From NCBI GenBank assembly GCA_019747455.1, contig JAIEQT010000393.1:1-5765 (forward strand): DNA of 5,765 bases, in the 5' to 3' direction. Shown in pieces: positions 1 to 5,765 of the stretch; within the stretch, counting starts at the first letter, position 1, and every line of letters starts with the position of its first letter. Source of the stretch: Chitinophagaceae bacterium. Its GTDB lineage: Bacteria > Bacteroidota > Bacteroidia > Chitinophagales > Chitinophagaceae. The notes beneath the pieces were generated by a model that saw nothing but the letters and a program-made list of their open reading frames with translations, had not been told where the DNA came from and made no database searches. A program made the translations under genes and the position numbers.

Positions 1-27
1 CATTAGATAAAGTTCTTTTTAATATTG

Positions 28-51
28 TGTAGGGAAACTTGTTTCCCTGTA
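28..51 (+). other. Hairpin with CUUG-type tetraloop upstream of lysS
   Basis: A perfect 7-bp stem pairs AGGGAAA (31-37) with TTTCCCT (42-48) around the loop CTTG. It can be extended outward by two G-U wobbles and one T-A pair, to 28-51. No T-run follows, so it is not a typical intrinsic terminator. It may be the 3' structure of an upstream transcript, a leader element, or chance. Nothing else around it gives a function. Confidence 0.45.
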
Positions 52-72
52 CTTACTAACCCATCCATATAC

Positions 73-102
73 AAGGTCTCGCTTCTGCGAGACTTTTGTT
101 TT
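73..102 (+). terminator. Rho-independent terminator-like hairpin before lysS
   Basis: A 7-bp GC-rich stem pairs GTCTCGC (76-82) with GCGAGAC (87-93) around the loop TTCT. A G-T wobble and two A-T pairs extend it at the base. The T-rich tract TTTTGTTTT (94-102) follows immediately. This is the classic intrinsic terminator layout for plus-strand transcription. It most simply ends a gene lying to the left of the window. It stops only 25 bases before the lysS start codon, which leaves almost no space for a separate lysS promoter. Confidence 0.8.
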
Positions 103-127
103 CTAAGTACAAGATCAAATAATTTAT

Positions 128-1138
128 ATGAGCACAGCGCATTATTCCGAACAAGAAATTATAAGAAGAGAGAAATTAATCAAATTACAGGAGGCGGGTA
201 TTAATCCTTTTCCCGCACCGTTATATCCTATCAACACATATTCCACTGATATTAAAAACAACTATACAGAAGAAACCAAAGATAGTTTCATTGGTCTATG
301 CGTTGCGGGAAGAATAATGAGTATTAACGACAAAGGAAAAGTATTCTTTATCAAAATACAAGATAGCAAAGGCATTATTCAATTATATGTTAAGCGAGAT
401 GATATTTGTCCGGGGGAAGACAAATCATTTTGGGATCAGGTTATAAAACACGGATTGGATTTGGGCGATATCATTGGGTGTACCGGTTATGCTTTTGTAA
501 CAAAAACGGGTGAAACATCTATTCATGCAGAAACCATAACCTTGCTTACAAAGTCGTTAAAACCATTACCTGTTGTTAAAAGAGATGAGGATGGAAATAC
601 TTTTGACGCTGTTACAGATCCGGAATTCAGATATCGCCAGCGCTATGCCGATTTAATTATTAATCCAGGTGTTAAGGAAACTTTTGTTCAGCGAACAAAA
701 ATTATAAACACCATTCGTACTTTTTTAAATGATCAAGGAGCACTGGAAGTAGATACACCTGTTTTACAATCCATTCCCGGCGGCGCTGCTGCAAGGCCCT
801 TTATTACCCATCATAATGCTCTCGATGTTCCTTTTTATCTTCGTATTGCTAATGAACTTTATTTGAAGCGATTGATTGTAGGGGGCTTTGATTGGGTATA
901 TGAATTTAGCCGCAACTTTCGCAATGAAGGAATGGACCGTACCCATAATCCGGAGTTCACTGTTTTAGAATGGTACACTGCTTATAAAGATTATATCTGG
1001 ATGATGGAGGTAACAGAACAGCTATTTGAAAAAATCGCTATTACCCTTCATGGCACTACCGATGTAGTATTGGGAAACAAAACCATTAGTTTTAAGGCTC
1101 CATTTAAACGAATTAGTATTCATGATGCCATTAAATAA
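128..1138 (+). CDS. lysS: LysRS N-terminal fragment: anticodon-binding domain plus motifs 1 and 2
   Basis: This is the 336-residue part translated before the internal stop. A helical N-terminus (about residues 6-30, SEQEIIRREKLIKL then INPFPA) leads into the OB-fold anticodon-binding domain (about 58-145), with AGRIMSINDKGK and IQLYVKRDD typical of LysRS. The class II catalytic core starts near residue 165 (FRYRQRYADLI). The motif 1 region includes EVDTPVLQSIPGGAAARPF. RIANELYLKRLIVGGF (239-254) follows, then motif 2 FRNEGMDRTHNPEFTVLE (264-281), which contacts ATP and the acceptor end. The fragment ends in the helical insertion between motifs 2 and 3, so it lacks the ATP-binding arginine of motif 3 and should not aminoacylate alone. 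The start ATG at 128 fits the family N-terminus; the sequence before it is A/T-rich with no Shine-Dalgarno. Confidence 0.85.
   Translation: MSTAHYSEQEIIRREKLIKLQEAGINPFPAPLYPINTYSTDIKNNYTEETKDSFIGLCVAGRIMSINDKGKVFFIKIQDSKGIIQLYVKRDDICPGEDKSFWDQVIKHGLDLGDIIGCTGYAFVTKTGETSIHAETITLLTKSLKPLPVVKRDEDGNTFDAVTDPEFRYRQRYADLIINPGVKETFVQRTKIINTIRTFLNDQGALEVDTPVLQSIPGGAAARPFITHHNALDVPFYLRIANELYLKRLIVGGFDWVYEFSRNFRNEGMDRTHNPEFTVLEWYTAYKDYIWMMEVTEQLFEKIAITLHGTTDVVLGNKTISFKAPFKRISIHDAIK
1136..1138 (+). other. Premature in-frame TAA codon inside lysS
   Basis: Reading from the ATG at 128, the codons are ATT AAA TAA AAT ACA GGT. The TAA takes the place of codon 337 of an otherwise complete 507-codon frame. 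Frame and conserved sequence resume immediately, so no insertion or deletion is needed. The local sequence is A-rich (AAATAAAA), which may favour a base-calling error, but it contains no slippery frameshift signal and no clear stem-loop of the kind used for selenocysteine or pyrrolysine. Confidence 0.9.
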
Positions 1139-1162
1139 AATACAGGTATTGACGTAAGCGAA

Positions 1163-1651
1163 ATGGATGAAGCTGCGTTGCGGGTAGTTTGTAAAGATTT
1201 AAAAATAGATGTGCCTCCGACCATTGGCAAGGGTAAGCTTATCGATGAAATATTTGGTGCTACTAGTGAGCATAGTTATGTACAGCCTACATTCATCATT
1301 GATTACCCGGTAGAGATGAGCCCACTTACCAAGAAGCATCGCAGCAAACCCGGATTAGTTGAGCGTTTTGAATTGATGGTAAACGGAAAAGAATTAGCTA
1401 ACGCGTATACCGAATTAAATGATCCTATAGATCAGCGTGAACGTTTTGAAGAACAGGTAAAATTGATGGAACGAGGCGACGATGAAGCCATGTTCATTGA
1501 CTATGATTTTTTACGGGCGCTAGAATATGGTATGCCGCCTACATCGGGTATTGGCATCGGAATTGATAGATTGTGTATGATGATGACCAATCAATCATCT
1601 ATCCAAGACGTTCTTTTATTTCCACAAATGCGGCCAGAGAAACAGCCATAA
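1163..1651 (+). CDS. lysS: LysRS C-terminal fragment carrying motif 3
   Basis: These 162 residues lie after the internal stop in the same frame. They begin at the first ATG, 24 bases past the stop. That Met belongs to the conserved MDEAAL segment, so it is probably an internal residue and not an evolved start. The fragment holds the rest of the inter-motif insertion (KDLKIDVPP, then [10 protein letters not shown]), the strand with [19 protein letters not shown] (42-60), the substrate-pocket region [21 protein letters not shown] (67-87), and motif 3 [12 protein letters not shown] (129-140), whose Arg136 binds ATP. It ends normally with [12 protein letters not shown]. No ribosome-binding signal is visible before 1163, so independent translation is doubtful. 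By itself it lacks the tRNA-binding domain and motifs 1 and 2. Confidence 0.6.
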   Translation: MDEAALRVVCKDLKIDVPPTIGKGKLIDEIFGATSEHSYVQPTFIIDYPVEMSPLTKKHRSKPGLVERFELMVNGKELANAYTELNDPIDQRERFEEQVKLMERGDDEAMFIDYDFLRALEYGMPPTSGIGIGIDRLCMMMTNQSSIQDVLLFPQMRPEKQP

Positions 1652-1655
1652 ACAA

Positions 1656-3119
1656 TTATTGGTCTCTATAGTTCAAAGCAGGTTTTCTATCGCCTAATAA
1701 AGCTTCGTATTTATAATCGCCTTTGGCTTTTTGTAATTCTTCTTTGGCTTTCGGAATGATTGTTTTATTCGTATATAAATCAATTGCGGTTAATGCCATT
1801 GTTTTGGCGGCTACTAACATTCCCTTTGTTCCTATTTCGGTACCTCCTGCTGCAATGGCTTGCCAACTATGCGCCGCAGTACCGGGTACCCAGGTTGCAG
1901 CACTCAATCCAACTGTTGGAACGGTATAACTAACATCACCCACATCCGTGCTACCGCCACCAGCACTAGGTGCTGTTTGGAGTGGCGTAATAATAGCTGA
2001 GGTTTCAATAGCAGGTGCCTTTACGCTGAAGGATTGTTGGATTTTTTGTGCAAAATTTTTCTCTGCATCGGTATAGGTAAATCCTCCCACTTTTTCCAAA
2101 TTCTGTTGCATCACCTGTGCCAACGTATAGTTAATCAACAAATCATGTGTACCCCCGATAATCTCATATTCCATTTTTGTTTCTGTTCCTAAAGCGGCGC
2201 CTTCTGCTGCTTTAGCTATCCTATCAAAAATGGATTTTACCATATCCCTTTTCGGATGGCGCACGTAATAATATACTTCTGCAAAATCGGGTATTACATT
2301 GGGGGCTTTACCACCATTGGTAATTACATAATGAATTCGGGTTTCTTGGGGTACATGCTCTCGCATCATATTCACCATATAGTCGAGTGCTTCTACTGCA
2401 TCCAGTGCTGAGCGACCTCTTTCGGGTGAGGCAGCAGCATGCGCGGAAATTCCGCGGAAACGGAATTTCGCCGACTTATTAGCTAATGCGCTTGTAGTAG
2501 TAATACTGTTATTATCATCGGGGTGCCAATGGATAACAGCATCTACATCATTAAATAACCCATCGCGCACCATATACACTTTACCGCTTCCTCCTTCTTC
2601 AGCAGGTGTTCCGAACACTTTGATCGTTCCTTCAAAGTTTTTCGCAGCTATTTGTTCTTTAATAGCAATGCCTGCAGCCACGGAGGCGGTACCAAATAAA
2701 TGATGACCGCATGCATGTCCGGCATCTTTACCTGCACTTATTTTTTCCGAAACGGCTTGTTGAGAAATACCGGGCAACGCATCATACTCTGCTAAAATGG
2801 CTATAACCGGCTTACCCGATCCATACGTTGCTACAAAAGCAGTAGGAATACCTGCCACACCCGATTCTACCGTAAAGCCCGCAGCCTTAAGGGTTTCTTG
2901 ATGCAAGCTGGAACTCTTAACCTCTTTATAGCCAACTTCTGCGAAATCCCAAATACGCAAGGCAATATTTTTATATTGATCGTATTTATTGTCGAGTGAT
3001 GAGCTGGTGGCCATTTTAAAAGCTTCTGCCGGATCAGCTACTACTTTCTTTTTTTGTGCATAGATAAATGAGATTGAGGTTCCCAGTAGCAACAACAGGA
3101 TTTGTACTTTCTGTTTCAT
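1656..3119 (-). CDS. Exported M20-family metallo-amidohydrolase, AbgB-like
   Basis: A predicted zinc-dependent hydrolase of the M20 family, closest in motifs to the AbgB / IAA-amino-acid hydrolase branch, which cleaves amide bonds of N-acyl or aminobenzoyl amino acids. The substrate here is unknown. The 487-residue protein starts at 3119, giving a signal peptide (MKQKVQ, then a Leu-rich core, probable cut after Ala21 in IYA-Q), so it acts in the periplasm or outside. Metal site: GHACGHHLFG (134-143; Cys137, His139), EEGG with Glu174/Glu175, VIHWHP (His197/His199) and HSW His417. The dimerisation or lid domain covers about 215-330 (RGISAHAAASPERGRSALDA). The C-terminal GGGSTDVGDVSYTVPT and GGTEIGTKGML are typical of AbgB-like enzymes. 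An upstream ATG at 3167 would add 16 residues, overlap the dehydrogenase gene and bury the signal peptide, so it is rejected. The start is one base from the preceding stop, implying translational coupling. Confidence 0.9.
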   Translation of the reverse strand: MKQKVQILLLLLGTSISFIYAQKKKVVADPAEAFKMATSSSLDNKYDQYKNIALRIWDFAEVGYKEVKSSSLHQETLKAAGFTVESGVAGIPTAFVATYGSGKPVIAILAEYDALPGISQQAVSEKISAGKDAGHACGHHLFGTASVAAGIAIKEQIAAKNFEGTIKVFGTPAEEGGSGKVYMVRDGLFNDVDAVIHWHPDDNNSITTTSALANKSAKFRFRGISAHAAASPERGRSALDAVEALDYMVNMMREHVPQETRIHYVITNGGKAPNVIPDFAEVYYYVRHPKRDMVKSIFDRIAKAAEGAALGTETKMEYEIIGGTHDLLINYTLAQVMQQNLEKVGGFTYTDAEKNFAQKIQQSFSVKAPAIETSAIITPLQTAPSAGGGSTDVGDVSYTVPTVGLSAATWVPGTAAHSWQAIAAGGTEIGTKGMLVAAKTMALTAIDLYTNKTIIPKAKEELQKAKGDYKYEALLGDRKPALNYRDQ

Positions 3120-3120
3120 A

Positions 3121-3942
3121 TTAGATGAATAAGTCGGGATATAATTGTGCGCCAGGTACAACAGCATATTTTTCTAAGTCTGTAATTCCTTCGTTAGCTA
3201 ATACTTCTTCGTCTATAAAAGTATTACCGGAATATACTGCGGCTGTTTTAGATAGAATATAGTACACACTATCTGCTAAGATTTCAGGGGTTCTGCTCAT
3301 CTTAGCCAATGCTTCACCACCCAATAAATTTCTCACCGCTGCAGTATCAATAGTTGTTTTAGGCCAAAGCGCATTGGAGGCAATACCTGCAGATTTAAAT
3401 TCAGCAGCCCAACCAATGGCCAGCATACTCATATTGTACTTGGTAATGGTATACGCAATATGTGGCCCCAACCATTTGGAGTTCATATTAATAGGGGGAG
3501 AAAGGGTAAGGATATGCGGGTTATTTCCTTTACGCAAGTAGGGTAAACAATTTTTTACCACCAAAAAAGTACCTCGCACATTGATGCTTTGCATTAAATC
3601 AAATCGCTTAGCTTCTGTTTTTTCGGTGGGTGTTAACTGAATGGCCGACGCGTTATTAATAACTACATCTATCCCACCGAATTTTTCTACTGCTTGCTGT
3701 ATGGCTTGTTGTATTTGGGCCTCATCCCGAATGTCTACCTGTACCGCCAAGGCCCTGCCCCCTGCGGCTTCTACCTCCTGAGCTGCAGAAAAAATAGTTC
3801 CTCCCAAACGAGGATCTTCTTCTACACTTTTAGCGGCGATGATTATATTGGCCCCTTCTTTAGCTAAGCGAAGAGCAATGGCTTTGCCGATGCCTCTGCT
3901 GGCACCGGTAATAAAAATAGTTCTGTTTTTAAAGGCCGACAT
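3121..3942 (-). CDS. Short-chain dehydrogenase/reductase, HSDL2-like
   Basis: A predicted cytosolic NAD(P)-dependent oxidoreductase of the classical SDR family, 273 residues. The Rossmann cofactor motif TGASRGIG is at 12-19, an acidic residue follows strand 3 (VDIRD, 69-73), NNAS is at 96-99, and the structural Asn is Asn121 (INVRGTF). The catalytic set is Ser148 (LTLSPP) and Tyr164/Lys168 (YTITK). The segments LTLSPPINMN, AYTITKYNMSML and NALWPKTTIDTAA resemble the SDR domain of hydroxysteroid dehydrogenase-like protein 2; the C-terminal SCP2 lipid-binding domain of animal HSDL2 is absent. The substrate is unknown; a fatty-acyl or steroid-like alcohol or ketone is possible only by analogy. 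The gene sits 34 bases after gmk and one base before the amidohydrolase, which suggests co-expression with both. No Shine-Dalgarno is visible. Confidence 0.9.
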   Translation of the reverse strand: MSAFKNRTIFITGASRGIGKAIALRLAKEGANIIIAAKSVEEDPRLGGTIFSAAQEVEAAGGRALAVQVDIRDEAQIQQAIQQAVEKFGGIDVVINNASAIQLTPTEKTEAKRFDLMQSINVRGTFLVVKNCLPYLRKGNNPHILTLSPPINMNSKWLGPHIAYTITKYNMSMLAIGWAAEFKSAGIASNALWPKTTIDTAAVRNLLGGEALAKMSRTPEILADSVYYILSKTAAVYSGNTFIDEEVLANEGITDLEKYAVVPGAQLYPDLFI

Positions 3943-3976
3943 ATAATTGTTCTTTACAATAAATGTACTGAAAGGA

Positions 3977-4540
3977 TTACCAACCTAAGAATTCTTTTAT
4001 GGCGGCTTCCGTATCGGCACAGGCTTTTTCCAAATCGGCATTTACAATTTGCTTATCGAAATGATGGCTGAAAGAAATTTCATAACTGGCTTTATTTACT
4101 CTAGCAGCAAGGGTTTCGGGCGTTTCCGTACCTCTGCTTTCCAATCGCTTTTTTAACTCCTCAACTGAAGGTGGCTGAATAAAAATAGACAGGGAACTAT
4201 CCGGGAATTGTTGCTGTACATGAATAGCTCCTTTTACATCAATATCTAACATAGGGGTTTTTCCTAAGGCCCAAATCCTGTCTAACTCCGATTTAAGCGT
4301 GCCATAATAACTTCCCTGATAAACCATCTCCCATTCTATAAAAGCCTGTTCCGCAATTTTTTGCTTAAAGGCTTCGGTGCTTAAAAAATAATATTCAACA
4401 CCATCCTTTTCTTCCCCTCTTGGTTTGCGTGTTGCCGCCGAAATAGAGAAGGCAAGTTGTTCATATTTACTAAGCAGGAAGCGGGTTATAGACGTTTTTC
4501 CCGCGCCTGACGGCGCGGTGATGATAATCAGTTTGTTCAT
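3977..4540 (-). CDS. gmk: Guanylate kinase
   Basis: Cytosolic guanylate kinase converts GMP and ATP to GDP and ADP, an essential step in GTP and dGTP supply and in recycling of GMP. The 187-residue length is normal for bacterial Gmk. The P-loop APSGAGKT is at 9-16. The GMP-binding region shows SISAATRKPRGEE (32-44, with Arg38 and Arg41), EYYF (49-52), FIEWEMVYQGSYYGT (67-81) and the acidic DIDVKGA (99-105). The lid and nucleotide-base arginines are in KKRLESRGTET (130-140), and AARVNKASYE (145-154) is also typical. Nothing is truncated or missing. It is the second gene of the minus-strand cluster, 36 bases after the unknown 152-residue gene. In many Bacteroidota gmk follows yicC; that neighbour is not present here. 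Confidence 0.97.
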   Translation of the reverse strand: MNKLIIITAPSGAGKTSITRFLLSKYEQLAFSISAATRKPRGEEKDGVEYYFLSTEAFKQKIAEQAFIEWEMVYQGSYYGTLKSELDRIWALGKTPMLDIDVKGAIHVQQQFPDSSLSIFIQPPSVEELKKRLESRGTETPETLAARVNKASYEISFSHHFDKQIVNADLEKACADTEAAIKEFLGW

Positions 4541-4576
4541 TACAATATCGTTTCGCTTTTAAGCAAAGAAACTGAT

Positions 4577-5035
4577 TTATTTAACCAGTTTTGTATTCCT
4601 CCCTACAGCATAATAAGGTTTCAGCTCCTTATAAATTAAGGCATACTCTTCTCCACCCGCATCTGCAGCAGTTTTGGCATTTTTATAATAAGCACTTGTT
4701 TGCCTCAATATTTCATTCCCCAACAACAATTTAGCATCTTCCAATTTTGTTTTTACTTCCTCCATTTCACGGAGTAACTCATTGTATTGCTCAAATAATT
4801 GAACATAATTATTACAAACTGTTACATCTACATAAGCGGGAACTGTTTTAGGATTACGCCGCATTTGTTGAATGGCTTTTTGTACAAAAGTTTCCCGCTT
4901 GGCATTCAACTTAAACATACTTCGTCTTTCAAGAGGCTTCAGCTTAATGGCACCCGGAATCATATTTCTTAAACCCGCTATATGCTGTTTAATAGACATG
5001 AGTTCTGAACCAACAAAGCTCCTGAATGAAGCCAT
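4577..5035 (-). CDS. Hypothetical helical protein, first gene of the gmk cluster
   Basis: I do not recognise a named family. The 152-residue product has no signal peptide, no membrane segment and no catalytic motif I can name. The N-terminal third is basic (KLKPLERRSMFKLNAKRE, 31-48; QQMRRNPK, 56-63). Residues about 72-125 are strongly helical and coiled-coil-like (LFEQYNELLREMEEVKTKLE, 80-99), followed by QTSAYYKNAKTAADAGGEEY, a segment recalling small conserved Bacteroidota proteins of unknown function. The tail is YKELKPYYAVGR. The ATG at 5035 is used; Met13 at 4999 (MSIKQHIAG) is a credible alternative giving 140 residues, and neither has a Shine-Dalgarno. It is first in the probable operon with gmk. 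A cytosolic, possibly oligomeric or nucleic-acid-contacting protein is only an inference from charge and helicity. Confidence 0.75.
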   Translation of the reverse strand: MASFRSFVGSELMSIKQHIAGLRNMIPGAIKLKPLERRSMFKLNAKRETFVQKAIQQMRRNPKTVPAYVDVTVCNNYVQLFEQYNELLREMEEVKTKLEDAKLLLGNEILRQTSAYYKNAKTAADAGGEEYALIYKELKPYYAVGRNTKLVK

Positions 5036-5125
5036 AGAATGATTTTTTACATAAACGGATCCTAGCTCAAAAAAATTGCTTTTCTATCTTTAATTTATTA
5101 TCTTCCGCTCGCTCAATTGCTTGCT
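5036..5125. promoter_or_regulatory. Divergent intergenic region with possible acyltransferase promoter
   Basis: This A/T-rich spacer separates the minus-strand gmk cluster from the plus-strand acyltransferase and must carry promoters for both, unless transcription enters from outside. On the plus strand TATCTTTA (5085-5092) matches the Bacteroidota -7 consensus TAnnTTTG except for the last base, 33 bases before the ATG at 5126. No good TTTG -33 box lies at the expected distance. On the minus strand a TTTG precedes the cluster, but its -7 partner is poor. Treat this as a location, not a mapped promoter. Confidence 0.3.
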
Positions 5126-5716
5126 ATGCGTGTATTGTGGAACCTGTTTCTGTATATACAAGGGTGGACTATTCGCGGTTCATTTCCTTATCAGCTTAAA
5201 AAAAGTATAATCATTGTTGGTCCACATACCAGTAGCTGGGATTTTATTATTGGGTTGGCATTTAGAAGCAAGCTTCGTCTACACCATTTAAAATATTTAG
5301 GAAAAGCCGAATTATTTAAACCCCCTTTTGGTTTCTTTTTCAGAAAATTGGGTGGTTTCCCAGTAGATCGTTTTCATAAACATAATATGGTAGATCAGGT
5401 AGTGAACTTATTCCATACCCGGGAGTCGTTTGTTCTGGTGCTATCCCCAGAAGGTACCCGCAAACCTGTAGAAAGAATGAGAACGGGCTTTTATCATATT
5501 GCTTTGAAAGCAAATGTGCCTGTGGTGATGGCAGGAATGGATTTCACCAAAAAAGAGTTTTCGATTAGTGAGCCATTTTATCTGAGCGGAAATATACAGC
5601 GCGATATGGAGCATATTACGGCTCACTTTGCAAACATCACAGGTAAGATTCCACATTATGGTTTACAACATTTATTGGTAAACAGGTGGGAAAAGGTTGT
5701 AGGTTATAGGGAATAG
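5126..5716 (+). CDS. PlsC-type 1-acylglycerol-3-phosphate acyltransferase family protein
   Basis: A predicted lysophospholipid acyltransferase-like enzyme that moves an acyl chain from acyl-ACP or acyl-CoA to a glycerophosphate-type acceptor at the inner membrane. The 196-residue protein shows all PlsC blocks: block I HTSSWD (His34-x4-Asp39, catalytic pair), block II GGFPVDR (76-82, glycerol-phosphate binding), block III SPEGTRK (107-113), and block IV NVPVVMAG (130-137). The N-terminus (MRVLWNLFLYIQGW) is amphipathic or hydrophobic and may anchor it, but there is no clear multi-pass membrane domain. This is the short subfamily, smaller than E. coli PlsC, so the exact acceptor is uncertain; other lipid acylations are possible. 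The ATG at 5126 is preferred; a TTG at 5117 would add three residues. It is transcribed away from the gmk cluster and ends in TAG. No terminator is visible before the window ends. Confidence 0.9.
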   Translation: MRVLWNLFLYIQGWTIRGSFPYQLKKSIIIVGPHTSSWDFIIGLAFRSKLRLHHLKYLGKAELFKPPFGFFFRKLGGFPVDRFHKHNMVDQVVNLFHTRESFVLVLSPEGTRKPVERMRTGFYHIALKANVPVVMAGMDFTKKEFSISEPFYLSGNIQRDMEHITAHFANITGKIPHYGLQHLLVNRWEKVVGYRE

Positions 5717-5765
5717 ATTATAGTAGCGTAAAACTAATCAAGAATTTCCGTTCATTACTATTTAC

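Larger units (their letters stand above)
128..1651 (+). pseudogene. lysS: Lysyl-tRNA synthetase (class II), interrupted by one in-frame stop codon
   Basis: LysRS charges tRNA-Lys with lysine using ATP; it is cytosolic and essential wherever it is the only copy. Positions 128 to 1651 form one continuous reading frame of 507 codons plus stop, the normal length for a bacterial class II LysRS. It is broken only by TAA at 1136-1138 (codon 337). Homology runs straight through the break: [20 protein letters not shown] matches the family pattern I-K-E/K-x-T-G-x-D-V. No bases are gained or lost, so a single substitution explains it; GAA to TAA is the simplest guess, and CAA or AAA are possible. TAA ends all the other genes here except one, which uses TAG, so code reassignment is unlikely. 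The call is firm for identity and uncertain for status: sequencing error, true nonsense mutation with another LysRS elsewhere, or readthrough. Confidence 0.9.

Noticed and set aside
3..32. Short open plus-strand frame ending in TAG at 30-32, possibly the tail of an upstream gene
   Set aside because: Only nine codons are visible and they match nothing I recognise; it cannot be told apart from chance without sequence to the left.
764..946. Open frames on the opposite strand of lysS, the amidohydrolase and the acyltransferase (764-946, 1723-1929, 5441-5656)
   Set aside because: They lie wholly inside well-supported genes on the other strand and their translations look like no protein family.
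1136..1138. Genetic code reassignment of TAA
   Set aside because: TAA ends lysS and all four minus-strand genes at the expected family C-termini, and no other gene has an internal TAA.
3120..3167. Longer start of the amidohydrolase at 3167 (16 extra residues)
   Set aside because: It would overlap the dehydrogenase coding region by 47 bases and put 16 residues in front of a clear signal peptide; the ATG at 3119 fits better.
4541..4576. Imperfect hairpin between the hypothetical gene and gmk
   Set aside because: The pairing GTTTC/GAAAC with an inner GCTT/AAGC has a bulge and a two-base loop, and no T-tract; it is too weak to call a terminator or processing site.
5117..5125. TTG start for the acyltransferase
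   Set aside because: An ATG follows three codons later, gives a typical N-terminus and needs no rare start codon.
5718..5765. Open minus-strand frame from the right edge to TAA at 5718-5720, possibly the end of a convergent gene
   Set aside because: Fifteen codons are too few to support a gene; the other two minus-strand frames contain stops, but this one could be open by chance.

Overview
The window looks like ordinary chromosomal DNA from a member of the Bacteroidota, probably near Chitinophagaceae. This is inferred from moderately low GC, A/T-rich sequence instead of Shine-Dalgarno motifs before the start codons, a signal peptide ending in Ala-Gln, and the style of the LysRS, guanylate kinase and AbgB-like amidohydrolase sequences. 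No search was run, so the family placement is tentative. Genes fill nearly all of the window; the longest stretches without a gene are the first 127 bases and about 90 bases near 5036-5125.

Positions 1-127 hold two hairpins. The second (73-102) has the form of a Rho-independent terminator and ends 25 bases before the lysS start. The plus-strand gene lysS (128-1651) encodes a class II lysyl-tRNA synthetase. An in-frame TAA at 1136-1138 interrupts it, and the frame then continues without a shift to a normal C-terminus. Motif 2 lies before the stop and motif 3 after it. This is the most notable feature of the window: either a sequencing/assembly error, a recent nonsense mutation, or (less likely) readthrough or a two-piece enzyme.

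Four minus-strand genes, read from right to left, probably form an operon: an unrecognised 152-residue helical protein (5035-4577), guanylate kinase gmk (4540-3977), an HSDL2-like short-chain dehydrogenase (3942-3121), and an exported M20-family AbgB-like amidohydrolase (3119-1656). The gaps are 36, 34 and 1 bases. The operon's last gene converges on lysS with only 4 bases between the stop codons. A plus-strand PlsC-type acyltransferase (5126-5716) is transcribed divergently from the operon across a short A/T-rich region.

Most genes serve housekeeping roles: translation (lysS), nucleotide metabolism (gmk) and phospholipid or lipid acylation (acyltransferase). The dehydrogenase and amidohydrolase look like an attached catabolic pair with unknown substrates. 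I see no mobile element, CRISPR array, tRNA, rRNA or convincing novel multi-gene system.
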